Shown here piece by piece: positions 34,977 through 43,348 of a stretch of 64,000 bases of DNA; positions within the stretch are counted from its first letter, which is position 1, and each line of letters begins with the position of its first letter. Origin of the DNA: an uncultured Prevotellaceae bacterium (GTDB lineage: Bacteria > Bacteroidota > Bacteroidia > Bacteroidales > Bacteroidaceae); NCBI GenBank assembly GCA_900318685.1, contig ONLL01000005.1:97448-161447 (forward strand), read 5' to 3'. The position numbers and the translations under genes are program-made. The notes under the pieces were generated by a model that did not search any database, was not told the DNA's origin, and saw nothing but the letters and a program-made list of their open reading frames with translations.

Positions 34977-37556
34977 TTACTGTACGACGATCTTGTGCGT
35001 CCCGCTGGAGTACTCCTTGCTTTCCGTCTCTCCAGGAAGAGTGACGGTAGCGGTGGCTCCCTTGGGAATGGTGAACTGCCACGTCCACCGATCGCCCTCA
35101 TATCGCCATGCACTCTTGATGAGTCCTGCGGCCGACTGATAGCTAGCTTCTACATGCTGGAGGCGCTTGTCGGGCGTGGGCCGCATGATGATATGGCGGA
35201 AGCCTGGGGCGGCAGGGTCAGCAGCGATGCCTGCGACACTCTCCCAGAGCCACTGGCATACGACTCCGTAGGCATAGTGGTTGAAGCTGTTCATGCCCTG
35301 CGGACCCATGCCACGGTCGAGCATATAGCTGTTCCATCGCTCCCAGATGGTGGTGGCTCCGTTGTCGACGGAGTAGAGCCAGCTGGGGTTGCGGCGCTGG
35401 AAGAGCAGCTCGAAGGCGATGTCGGTCATGCCGTTGTCGGTGAGCGTTGGCATAAGGATTGAGGTGCCCAGGAATCCTGTCTGCAGGCAGTTGCCGTGGT
35501 CGGCGAAGTTCTGGCGCAGACGTGCGATGATGTCGCTCTTGGCCTGACCGTCGACGAGATGGTTTCTCAGGGCGAAAAGGGCTGGCGTCTGCATGGTGTT
35601 GAGAATGCTGACGCGGAAGGTGCCGTCGGCGTTGAGGAACTGCTCCTTGAGGTACTGTCGTGCTTCGCTGGCCATCTGTCGGTAGGGTGAGGCATTGCGT
35701 CCTGTGGCCTCGGCCATGTCGGCCATCATGTCGGCATCGATGGCCCAGTAGCAGGCTCCGAGGTAGCGCCAGTAGCTGACAGCATCGGGTAGGGGACCGC
35801 TGCTGTTGAAGGCGCCGCCACCGCAGCTCTCCAGGGGCTCGTAGCTGAGCCAGTCGGCCCACTGGTAGTTGCCGTTCTCAGCGCGCAGGGCCTCATGGTC
35901 ATATTTCGTCTGGTAGATATGAGTCATGAAACGGTTCATGGCTTCCCAATTCTCGTCGACGATGTCCGTGTCGGCAAACTGCTTCCAGACGGTCCAGGGC
36001 ACGATGATGCCGGCATCAGCCCATCCCAGTCGCATGCACTCGCCGCCATATTGCCCGTCAGGGGCTACGCCGGGGAATCCTCCGTGCTCATTCTGCGAAT
36101 CGCGCATGTCGCGCATCCACTTGTGGAAGAATTGCCGTGTGTTGGCAAAGAAGGTGCCCGTCTCAGCGAAGACCTGTGTGTCGGCCGTCCATCCTAGTCG
36201 CTCGTTGCGCTGCGGGCAGTCGGTGGGGATGGAGAGATAGTTGGATCGCTGGCCCCAGAGTGTATTGGATATCAGTCGGTTGACAAGGTCGTTGCCAGTG
36301 GTGATGGTGCCCGTCTCAAGGTGACGCGCGATGGAGGTGACGGGCACGGACTCTATCTTCTGTATGGTGACTTCTGAGGTGGCGGTGATGGATACGTAGC
36401 GATAGCCGAAGAACGTGGACGTGGGCAGGAAGGTGGCGAAGTCAGCACCAGTATTGGCGAAGGTATAGTCGAGACGCATGCCCGTGCGAGGGATGCGGAG
36501 GTTGTCGCGATGGACGCTGCCTTCAGGGCCATCCATACCTCGGCTGCGCGCTCCGTTGCCGTCGTTGAGCAGCTCGGCGGGCAGGCAGGTGAGCACCGTT
36601 CCCTCGGCAGCCTTGAACGTGAACGACGGCACGGCGGCACAGTTCTGTCCGAAGTCGACGACAAGCGTCTCGCCAGGAAAGATGGTCATTGTTTGGCCGG
36701 GGCTGAACTCGCGGGTGATGACGACCTTGCCAAACTCTCCCTCGTGGGCTGCGGTGACACCCTGCCATACGTAAGCCCTGGCAGGCCTGAGGGCCAGATC
36801 GCGGCGCAGGTAGACCTCGGCTCCTTCGCTGGGCAGGATGTCGCCTTGGAACTCATGGTTCACCTCGGGCACAGACAGACGGGGGGAGGCGTAGCCAGGC
36901 TGCTGGCGTGCGTCGTATTGTTCGCCGTCGAAGATGGCAGCATGGAGGACGGGCCCGCCGATGGCTGCGCGCCAGTGCTCGGTGTCAGTGCCCACGTAAC
37001 GATGTGTGCCGTCGGCATAGGTTAGCTCGAGGACTCCGCGGAAGGCACATTTGCGCCCTACCATACCCTGATGGCCGTAGGGGGTGACGATCTTGTCAGC
37101 CCACCATCCAGGCGTTACCTGCACGGCAAGCTGATTCTGTTCGCCAGCCTTGCGACGGATGAGCGGCGTGATGTCGTAGGTGAATGAGCGTCGCGTCTTC
37201 GCATGATGGGTGAAGCCGGGCTTTAGTACTTCCTCGCCGACGGGCCGTCCGTTGACGTAGAGCTCGTAGACACCCAGGGCGGTGGTCATCCATCGTGCCT
37301 GGACGATGCGCTTTTCGTTATTCACGTCGGACACAAACCAGCTAGCACCGTCGGCAGCACGTCCGTTCTGATGGTCGTCGACGGGACCGCTTACGACGGG
37401 CGCATCGGCGACGGATATCCATTGTGCCGACTGCCAGGCGGAGTCGTCAAGGGCTGTTATGCGAAGGGCTTGTTGGAGGTTTTCCTTCGAGGCGCATGCC
37501 ACTGCGAGCGTCAGGATCAGCACGGCGGCGAGGGTGGGGAGGTGTCTTGTAGTCAT
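34977..37556 (-). CDS. Alpha-L-rhamnosidase, GH78, lipoprotein
   Basis: About 859 aa. ATG 37556 opens the signal (MTTRHLPTLAAVLILTLAVA-C21). The order is beta-sandwich domains (about 25-370), then the (alpha/alpha)6 barrel with the GH78 hallmark CPQRNERLGWTADTQVFAET, which carries the general acid, and a later EPLESCGGGAFNSSG segment. The C-terminal beta-domain ends ATVTLPGETESKEYSSG. The family releases terminal alpha-L-rhamnose from rhamnogalacturonan and glycosides. Lipidation suggests periplasmic or surface location. It fits the pectin theme but stands apart from the SusC/D operon, with ettA and the LOG gene between. Confidence 0.93.
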   Translation of the reverse strand: MTTRHLPTLAAVLILTLAVACASKENLQQALRITALDDSAWQSAQWISVADAPVVSGPVDDHQNGRAADGASWFVSDVNNEKRIVQARWMTTALGVYELYVNGRPVGEEVLKPGFTHHAKTRRSFTYDITPLIRRKAGEQNQLAVQVTPGWWADKIVTPYGHQGMVGRKCAFRGVLELTYADGTHRYVGTDTEHWRAAIGGPVLHAAIFDGEQYDARQQPGYASPRLSVPEVNHEFQGDILPSEGAEVYLRRDLALRPARAYVWQGVTAAHEGEFGKVVITREFSPGQTMTIFPGETLVVDFGQNCAAVPSFTFKAAEGTVLTCLPAELLNDGNGARSRGMDGPEGSVHRDNLRIPRTGMRLDYTFANTGADFATFLPTSTFFGYRYVSITATSEVTIQKIESVPVTSIARHLETGTITTGNDLVNRLISNTLWGQRSNYLSIPTDCPQRNERLGWTADTQVFAETGTFFANTRQFFHKWMRDMRDSQNEHGGFPGVAPDGQYGGECMRLGWADAGIIVPWTVWKQFADTDIVDENWEAMNRFMTHIYQTKYDHEALRAENGNYQWADWLSYEPLESCGGGAFNSSGPLPDAVSYWRYLGACYWAIDADMMADMAEATGRNASPYRQMASEARQYLKEQFLNADGTFRVSILNTMQTPALFALRNHLVDGQAKSDIIARLRQNFADHGNCLQTGFLGTSILMPTLTDNGMTDIAFELLFQRRNPSWLYSVDNGATTIWERWNSYMLDRGMGPQGMNSFNHYAYGVVCQWLWESVAGIAADPAAPGFRHIIMRPTPDKRLQHVEASYQSAAGLIKSAWRYEGDRWTWQFTIPKGATATVTLPGETESKEYSSGTHKIVVQ

Positions 37557-37623
37557 GGTAATGGTATTTTTGTTAGTAGTATTGAATTGTGATGGCCGAG
37601 CAGGCAGGGCGAGAGACAAAAAT

Positions 37624-37651
37624 CCCCCTCGCTCGCGCGGGAGTGAGGGGG
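37624..37651 (-). terminator. Intrinsic terminator of serC-serA
   Basis: CCCCCTCGCTC (37624-37634) pairs with GAGTGAGGGGG (37641-37651) with one wobble, followed on the minus strand by ATTTTTGTC. It is 16 bp after the serA stop. Confidence 0.75.
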
Positions 37652-37667
37652 AAGTATGTAAGGGAAA

Positions 37668-38585
37668 TTACTTGTTGACCTGGAAACGGGTGTCGCCGTC
37701 CTTGAAGAACGCGTTGATCTGGCGTGCGGCAGCGATGCCGGCATTGGCATTGGCCTCGGCAGTCTGGGCACCCATCTTCTTAGGTGTGCTGAAGTAGCGG
37801 CCTTCAAGCTTCAGGAAGTCGGCATTGGCATCGGGCATGATGTCGGTGACGAACTTCAGGTCAGGACGCTCGTTCATCAGACGGAGCAGCTCGGGCTCGT
37901 TGATGACCTCCTTGCGGGCGGTGTTGACCAGGATGCCGCCTTTCTTCATCTTGTTTACAAGAGCGTAGTTGATGCTCTGCTTGGTCTCAGGAGTAGCAGG
38001 AATATGCAGGCTGACAATATCGCACTGCTCAAACAGCGCATCCAGATTCTCGACAGCATGTACACCAGCCTGCTCAATGACCTCGGCGGGGCAGTAGGCA
38101 TCGTAGGCATAGACATCCATTCCGAAGCCCTTGGCGATGCGAGCTACGTTGCGGCCCACATTACCGAAGGCGAGGATGCCCAGCTTCTTGCCCAGCAGCT
38201 CAGTGCCGGCCTTGCCGTTGTAGAACTGGCGAACGGCCATGACGAGGAGCCCGAATACCAGCTCGGCGACGGCGTTGGAGTTCTGGCCGGGCGTGTTTTC
38301 GGCCACGACGTTGTGGGCTGTGGCTGCGCTGAGATCGATGTTGTCGTAACCGGCACCGGCACGAACGACGATCTTCAGCTGCTTGGCGGCATCGAGCACC
38401 TCGGCATCGACCTTGTCGGAGCGTATGATGAGGGCGTCGACATCCTTCACGGCATCGAGCAGCTGCTGCTTCTCGGTGTATTTCTCGAGCAGTGCCAGCT
38501 CATGGCCTGCTGCTTCAATCTCTTTGCGAATACCTTCGACGGCAGCAGCTGCGAAAGGCTTCTCGGTTGCAACTAATACTTTCAT
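37668..38585 (-). CDS. serA: D-3-phosphoglycerate dehydrogenase (short form without ACT domain)
   Basis: The 305-aa enzyme oxidises 3-phosphoglycerate to 3-phosphohydroxypyruvate with NAD, the first step of serine synthesis. It shows VRAGAGYDNIDLSAA, the nucleotide-binding stretch LGILAFGNVGRNVARIAKGFG and the D-2-hydroxyacid dehydrogenase block DIVSLHIPATPETKQSINY. The catalytic His usually found near the C-terminus is not obvious: the aligned region reads STPKKMGAQTAEANANAG, which deserves a structural check. There is no ACT domain, so serine feedback by that route is unlikely. It follows serC by 12 bp. Confidence 0.88.
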   Translation of the reverse strand: MKVLVATEKPFAAAAVEGIRKEIEAAGHELALLEKYTEKQQLLDAVKDVDALIIRSDKVDAEVLDAAKQLKIVVRAGAGYDNIDLSAATAHNVVAENTPGQNSNAVAELVFGLLVMAVRQFYNGKAGTELLGKKLGILAFGNVGRNVARIAKGFGMDVYAYDAYCPAEVIEQAGVHAVENLDALFEQCDIVSLHIPATPETKQSINYALVNKMKKGGILVNTARKEVINEPELLRLMNERPDLKFVTDIMPDANADFLKLEGRYFSTPKKMGAQTAEANANAGIAAARQINAFFKDGDTRFQVNK

Positions 38586-38597
38586 GTTCGTATAAAC

Positions 38598-39668
38598 TTA
38601 GTGATTAGCCTCAAATTCCTTCATGCAGGCAACGAGTGCGTTGACACCCTCGATGGTCTGGGCGTTGTAGCAGCTTGCACGGAAGCCGCCGACAGAACGA
38701 TGGCCCTTGACACCAACCATACCCTTCGACACGGCAAAGTCGAGGAAGTCCTTCTCCAGTTCCTTGTACTCGTCGGCCATGACAAAGCAGATATTCATCA
38801 ACGAGCGGTCCTCCTGAGCGGTCACGGTGCCGCGGAACATCTTGTTGCGGTCGATTTCGCCGTAGACAATCTCAGCACGCTGCTGGGCCAGACGGTCCAT
38901 TGCCTCTACGCCACCCTGACGCTTGATCCAGCGAAGGGTCTCCAGGGCCGAGTAGATGGGCACCACGGGAGGTGTGTTGAACATTGAACCCTTGTCGACG
39001 TGTGTGCGATAGTCGAGCATGGTGGGAATCTCGCGAGGAGCCTTGCCCAGGGCGTCGTTCTTCAGAATGATGATGGTGACACCTGCCATAGCCAGGTTCT
39101 TCTGGGCTCCGGCGTAGATGGCGTCGTATTTAGCCACGTCGATGGGACGGCTGAAAATGTCGCTCGACATGTCGGCGATGAGGCGGGCAGGAACGTCGAG
39201 GTCCTTGCGGATCTCAGTGCCGTAGATCGTGTTGTTAGTGGTGATGTGCAGATAGTCGACATCAGCAGGGCAGGTCCAGCCCTTGGGGATGAAGGTGTAG
39301 TTGGCATCAGCCGAGCTGGCTACCTCGACGACCTCTCCGAAGAGCTTGGCTTCCTTCATGGCCTTCTTGGCCCATACACCCGTGTTGAGGTAGGCTGCCT
39401 TCTTGATGAGGAAGTTATAAGGAATCATGCAGAACTCCAGCGAGGCACCACCGCCAAGGAAGATGACTGAGTAGCCCTCGGGCACCTGCAGGAGCTCCTT
39501 CACCAGAGCCACTGCCTCGTCGACGACGGGCTGGAAGTCCTTTGCACGGTGGCTGATCTCCATCAGGGAGAGACCTGAGCCATTGAAGTCTAAACACTGT
39601 TGAGCTGTTGCCTCGATGACCTCGCGGGGAAGCATCGAAGGACCTGCGTTGAAGTTGTACTTCTTCAT
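38598..39668 (-). CDS. serC: Phosphoserine aminotransferase
   Basis: The 356-aa PLP enzyme converts 3-phosphohydroxypyruvate and glutamate to phosphoserine and 2-oxoglutarate. It starts [19 protein letters not shown], has the [15 protein letters not shown] motif, the PLP lysine in [14 protein letters not shown] and the C-terminal [15 protein letters not shown]. Length is typical. First gene of the serC-serA pair with its own promoter. Confidence 0.97.
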   Translation of the reverse strand: MKKYNFNAGPSMLPREVIEATAQQCLDFNGSGLSLMEISHRAKDFQPVVDEAVALVKELLQVPEGYSVIFLGGGASLEFCMIPYNFLIKKAAYLNTGVWAKKAMKEAKLFGEVVEVASSADANYTFIPKGWTCPADVDYLHITTNNTIYGTEIRKDLDVPARLIADMSSDIFSRPIDVAKYDAIYAGAQKNLAMAGVTIIILKNDALGKAPREIPTMLDYRTHVDKGSMFNTPPVVPIYSALETLRWIKRQGGVEAMDRLAQQRAEIVYGEIDRNKMFRGTVTAQEDRSLMNICFVMADEYKELEKDFLDFAVSKGMVGVKGHRSVGGFRASCYNAQTIEGVNALVACMKEFEANH

Positions 39669-39718
39669 AATAATTGAATGTTTATTGAGTTTGATATCCT
39701 ATGTTCTGAAACACGGTG

Positions 39719-39750
39719 CAAAGGTACTAATAAGCGCGCGAATAACCAAA
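39719..39750 (-). promoter_or_regulatory. -33/-7 promoter of serC-serA
   Basis: Minus strand: TTTG (39747-39750), 20-bp spacer, TACCTTTG (39719-39726). ATG 39668 is about 50 nt downstream. Confidence 0.72.
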
Positions 39751-39808
39751 AGAAAAAGGCTTTTTTTTGCTTTTCGCTGCGAAAGTACCGCCGATGTATG
39801 GAAAAAAC

Positions 39809-41104
39809 TCAGGGGATAGTGGCGGTGCGCAGGAATTCGTCCCACTGCCCTTGGTAGCCGTTGAAGACATTGAGGTCGACCTCGGGTGTGATGCCCCTGA
39901 CGTGTCCGTCGGCTGCTAGCTGCCAGATGTCGAGGTGAATGTCGGGCTTGTATTCGCCGTAGCGTGCTATCCAGAAGTGATAGCCGTCCTTGAGGTCGGG
40001 AGCTAGGGGAAGGTAGGTGTTGGCGAAGCGCTGATTGATGTAGAGGAGGGGGCGTGTGTGTGTGACCTGTTCGATGACGCGCAACCACTGCCGCACGTTG
40101 GCGAAGAGCACCTCAGGTCCTCCCATATCCTCTATCTGCCTGTCGGATGGTTCGATGTCGAGCATGGGCGGCAGGTCACCTCGGCTGAAGCGTGTGTTAC
40201 TCAGGAAATGGCGGGCCTGGTCATCGGGTGGCGTCTTCGTCGAGAAGAAATGATAGGCTCCCACGTGCAGCCCGTGTTGGCGGGCGCTGGCATAGTCGCT
40301 GTCGAAGTAGTGGTTCTGGATGGTGGTGCCTTCGGTCGACTTGATGTAAACGAAGGAGACGGGATAGTCGACTTTGTCGTGTACGCGGTCAGCACCGATG
40401 CGCCGTCCGAGGTGAGTGATGTGCAGGCGGCCCCAGTTGATGGGATAGCGGCGTCGGCCCTTCTCGTGCTGATAGCGCGAGATGTCGATGCCGTAAATAC
40501 GGTCGGAGTGGTAGCTCATGCGCTCGCCGCGGAACTGGTCGCGCAGCCATGTGCCGATCTTCAGGTGGTCAGGACCAATGCTGAGGCCGAAGCCTTCGCG
40601 CTGGTCGTGCTCCCAGTGGCCTTCGTAGTAGGTGCCGTCTGCAGAGCGGTAGAAACCGTGCCCCCATGCTTCGCCGCGATGGTTCATCATACCGGCATAA
40701 ATGCCTAGGGTGTCGATGCGCAGGCCGCTGACGAGGGTGTCGTTCTGGAAACGTCCGATGACGAGCCGTCCCTGTGCGTCGCTGACAAGACTCTTGCCCT
40801 GGTGGCGGTTGAGCATGTTGCTCAGCGTGAGTCGTCCCTGCGGCAGGTAGACGGCCATCGTGGAGTCGCCCTCCTCGGCATAGCGGACGACGATGTCGAA
40901 GCCTTCGTCGAGCGGGTTGTGGCGCTCGAGATAATACTTGATTTCGGCATCAATGCGCTGCTGGCGCTCGGCCGCAGCAGCAGGATTGGATGAGGGAATG
41001 TCAAGGGGCAAGGACGCATGAGGCCTCAGTGGCAAAGGTGCATCACCTCTGTCGCTGCATCCGCTGAGCATTGCCAGCAATAATATGAAAGGTGTAAGTC
41101 TCAA
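39809..41104 (-). CDS. GH25 lysozyme-like lipoprotein with N-terminal MORN-like repeats
   Basis: 431 aa. The start is TTG 41104, because a stop lies two codons upstream and no ATG precedes the signal (RLTPFILLLAMLSG-C16). Residues about 50-215 hold MORN-like beta repeats (GHGFYRSADGTYYEGHWEHDQREGFG). The GH25 domain (about 220-425) has YGIDISRYQHEK, VSFVYIKSTEGTT, GAYHFFSTK, PPMLDIEPSD and DIWQLAADG, so the DxE catalytic pair is present. GH25 enzymes cleave peptidoglycan muramic acid bonds. MORN repeats often contact membranes, and this fusion may position the hydrolase at the envelope. Confidence 0.85.
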   Translation of the reverse strand: MRLTPFILLLAMLSGCSDRGDAPLPLRPHASLPLDIPSSNPAAAAERQQRIDAEIKYYLERHNPLDEGFDIVVRYAEEGDSTMAVYLPQGRLTLSNMLNRHQGKSLVSDAQGRLVIGRFQNDTLVSGLRIDTLGIYAGMMNHRGEAWGHGFYRSADGTYYEGHWEHDQREGFGLSIGPDHLKIGTWLRDQFRGERMSYHSDRIYGIDISRYQHEKGRRRYPINWGRLHITHLGRRIGADRVHDKVDYPVSFVYIKSTEGTTIQNHYFDSDYASARQHGLHVGAYHFFSTKTPPDDQARHFLSNTRFSRGDLPPMLDIEPSDRQIEDMGGPEVLFANVRQWLRVIEQVTHTRPLLYINQRFANTYLPLAPDLKDGYHFWIARYGEYKPDIHLDIWQLAADGHVRGITPEVDLNVFNGYQGQWDEFLRTATIP

Positions 41105-41142
41105 CTTTCAACAAAAGTCTCCCGACAAATGTCTCTCAACTC

Positions 41143-41571
41143 TTAACTTCCCTCTCTGTTCTCGTCCCAGAAAAGAAGAGCCTTGATGAATGTCTCGTTG
41201 GGATTGTTGTGGAACTGGCGTCCGCGAAAGGCTGCTATAGTCATATAAATAATGTATACCAGCATGCAGAGCGTGAAGGCCGTGGCGTAGGCTTCCCAGG
41301 TGGCGCCTCTGACAAAGAGACTAAAGGCTGCGACGGTGAGCAGGAACACACTGCCCAGGATGAGCAGACGACGGCTGCGCCAGGTGTCCTTGAAATCCTC
41401 GAACTTCTGCTTCTTCTCCAGATAGGCTTCGAAGGCTTCTTCCGTCGTGCCATAGTTCTCGATGTGGGGCAGGGTAGGGTCGTTCTGGTTGTCAGTGCGG
41501 ATATCCCAGATGCGGCTCTGCAGCGACTCCAGGTTGACGCTCTCAATGTATGAACGGTCGATTTGGAACAC
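41143..41571 (-). CDS. Small two-TM membrane protein, unknown
   Basis: The 142-aa protein is not in a family I recognise. The N-terminal half is soluble and acidic (FQIDRSYIESVNLESLQSRI ... EEAFEAYLEKKQKFEDFKDTW). Then RSRRLLILGSVFLLTVAAFSLF (about 67-88) and TAFTLCMLVYIIYMTIAAF (about 97-115) form two TMs, with a basic/polar tail. Both ends are predicted cytoplasmic. It precedes the GH25 gene by 38 bp on the same strand and may be co-expressed. Confidence 0.65.
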   Translation of the reverse strand: MFQIDRSYIESVNLESLQSRIWDIRTDNQNDPTLPHIENYGTTEEAFEAYLEKKQKFEDFKDTWRSRRLLILGSVFLLTVAAFSLFVRGATWEAYATAFTLCMLVYIIYMTIAAFRGRQFHNNPNETFIKALLFWDENREGS

Positions 41572-41581
41572 TTTATTGGGC

Positions 41582-41645
41582 TTGAGGTTTGAGATTTAAA
41601 ACGTGAGAGTTGAGACTTGAATTCTCAAATCTCAACTCTCAAATC
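41582..41645 (-). repeat. Heptad repeat hairpin after galK
   Basis: TTGAGGT/TTGAGAT-type heptads on the left and CTCAAAT/CTCAACT heptads on the right. GAGAGTTGAGA (41605-41615) is exactly complementary to TCTCAACTCTC (41630-41640), and on the minus strand the hairpin is followed by ACGTTTTAAAT. It could terminate the gal operon. Confidence 0.7.
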
Positions 41646-41654
41646 ATGAAAAGC

Positions 41655-42821
41655 TTAGCAGAGCTTGCGCGAGCCGTCGCCGATGACGACATCGTAGACC
41701 TTGGGCTCGTGGCCGTACTTGGCAGCGAACTTCTGCTTGGCATCGGCAATGAACTTGTCGTAGAGCTCGTCCTTGACCAGGTTGATGGTGCAGCCGCCGA
41801 AGCCACCGCCCATGATACGGCTACCAGTAACGCCGTTCTCCTTGGCGATGTCGTTGAGGTAGTCAAGCTCAACGCAGCTCACCTCATACTCCTTTGACAG
41901 ACCGTAGTGGGTCTCGTACATCTTCTTACCTACGGTCTCGTAGTCACCAGCCAGCAGGGCATCGCAGACAGCAAGCACGCGGTCCTTCTCGCCCAGCACG
42001 AAATGAGCGCGGGTGTAGTCTTCCTCACCCACCTCGGCACGCACTTCCTCGAGCTGCTCCCAGGTGCAGTCGCGCAGAGTCTCGAACTTTCCTTCCGGAT
42101 GCTTGGCAGCGATGTGCTTCACCACGTTCTCGCAGGAGTTGCGGCGGTCGTTATAGGGTGAACCGGCCAGCTCGTGCTTCACCACGCTGTCGAGGAGCAC
42201 CAGACGATAGCCCTCGGGCTTGAATGGGAAGTATTCGAACTCGCGTGAGCGGCAGTCGAGGCGCATCAGGCAGCCTGCCTTGCCGAAGACGCTGGCGAAC
42301 TGGTCCATGATACCGCAGTTCACGCCGCAGTAGTTGTGCTCAGTAGCCTGTCCGGCGAGCACCATGTCCCACTTCTCCACCTTGTTCTCTCCGAAGATAT
42401 CGTTCAGGCCACAGGCGAAGCAGCTCTCCATAGCAGCACTCGACGACATGCCGGCACCGAGGGGTACGTCACCTGCAAAGGCGATGTTGAAACCCTTCAC
42501 GGGCACACCCAGCTTCTGCATCTCCTTCGAGATTCCATAGATGTAGCGGGCCCAGGAGGCGCGGGGGCCTGCAGGGTCGTTGAGGTGAAAGTCCACGCGG
42601 TCCTTCAGGTCGATGGCATAGGCCATCACAGTGTCTTCAGTACCATTGGCACGCATCTCGGCCATGATGCCCTTGTCCACTGCTCCTGGGAACACGAACC
42701 CGCCATTATAGTCGGTGTGCTCACCAATCAGGTTAATACGTCCAGGCGATGCATACACGTTGCCGGTCTTTCCGTCAAAATGCTTGATAAAGCGACTTCT
42801 TACAAATTCAATGTCCATCAT
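41655..42821 (-). CDS. galK: Galactokinase
   Basis: The 388-aa GHMP kinase phosphorylates alpha-D-galactose at C1 in the Leloir pathway. The signature PGRINLIGEHTDYNGGFVFP lies near residues 26-45, the ATP loop GAGMSSSAAMES near 130-141, and the C-terminal motif GSRIMGGGFGGCTINLV is intact. Start ATG 42821 has a second in-frame ATG at 42818. It is the last gene of galM, permease, small gene, galK. Confidence 0.97.
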   Translation of the reverse strand: MMDIEFVRSRFIKHFDGKTGNVYASPGRINLIGEHTDYNGGFVFPGAVDKGIMAEMRANGTEDTVMAYAIDLKDRVDFHLNDPAGPRASWARYIYGISKEMQKLGVPVKGFNIAFAGDVPLGAGMSSSAAMESCFACGLNDIFGENKVEKWDMVLAGQATEHNYCGVNCGIMDQFASVFGKAGCLMRLDCRSREFEYFPFKPEGYRLVLLDSVVKHELAGSPYNDRRNSCENVVKHIAAKHPEGKFETLRDCTWEQLEEVRAEVGEEDYTRAHFVLGEKDRVLAVCDALLAGDYETVGKKMYETHYGLSKEYEVSCVELDYLNDIAKENGVTGSRIMGGGFGGCTINLVKDELYDKFIADAKQKFAAKYGHEPKVYDVVIGDGSRKLC

Positions 42822-42823
42822 AA

Positions 42824-42877
42824 GTTTTGAGTTTTGAGTTTTGAGATTTGAGATTTATGAAAATCTCAAGCTCAAAT
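42824..42877 (-). repeat. Heptad repeat upstream of galK
   Basis: GTTTTGA occurs three times at 42824, 42831 and 42838, then GATTTGA and GATTTAT, followed by the complementary segment AAAATCTCAAGCTCAAAT. It abuts the galK start codon. Confidence 0.8.
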
Positions 42878-42915
42878 GTGGTTAATAATTGTTATTGTTA
42901 TTAATGGGTCAATAA

Positions 42916-43299
42916 TTAAGATGTGGGATTGATGTTCAAGATCTGAGGCTTTGTCGCTTTGACTATCTTGACGAGAACAGCATAGACATGATTCCTGTCC
43001 CGGAAAAGAGAGTCATACTGGTTGTCGTCAAGATAGTTCGCACGATGAAGAAGGTCTATCCAAAAGCCCGTTTCACCTGCCTCTTTTAATGCAATGCTCA
43101 TCTTGTAGGCGAAGTCATCGCGGCTGTGGGCATTCTTCCCTTCAAAACTATTTGCTCCGATGCTTGTTCCAGAGCGGAGCAATTGTTTTGACATCACATA
43201 TTCCTTCTTCTCTTCTATGAGATATTTATACAACTTTACTATTCTCAAAGCAAAACTGCTGGATAACTCGTAGATGTTATTTGCAATATCTTGCTCCAT
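42916..43299 (-). CDS. Four-helix-bundle protein (23S rRNA intervening-sequence family)
   Basis: About 127 aa from ATG 43299; the frame is open 11 codons further upstream but the family start resembles MEQDIANNIYELSSSFALRI. It shows the family motifs LLRSGTSIGANSFEG and KEAGETGFWIDLLHRANYL. The family was first seen inside 23S rRNA intervening sequences but is common as a stand-alone cytoplasmic helical protein, possibly nucleic-acid-binding and often near mobile segments. It sits between permease and galK and has no known sugar role. Lower GC than its neighbours suggests recent insertion. Confidence 0.85.
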   Translation of the reverse strand: MEQDIANNIYELSSSFALRIVKLYKYLIEEKKEYVMSKQLLRSGTSIGANSFEGKNAHSRDDFAYKMSIALKEAGETGFWIDLLHRANYLDDNQYDSLFRDRNHVYAVLVKIVKATKPQILNINPTS

Positions 43300-43320
43300 G
43301 ACAGCAGTCGAAGTATAAAT

Positions 43321-43348
43321 CTCAAACCTCAAATCTCAATTCTCAAAT
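43321..43348 (-). repeat. Heptad repeat between permease and the four-helix-bundle gene
   Basis: Four consecutive heptads: CTCAAAC, CTCAAAT, CTCAATT, CTCAAAT (minus strand TTTGAGx). The last base overlaps the permease stop codon. With 42824-42877 it brackets the inserted small gene on both sides. Confidence 0.8.
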
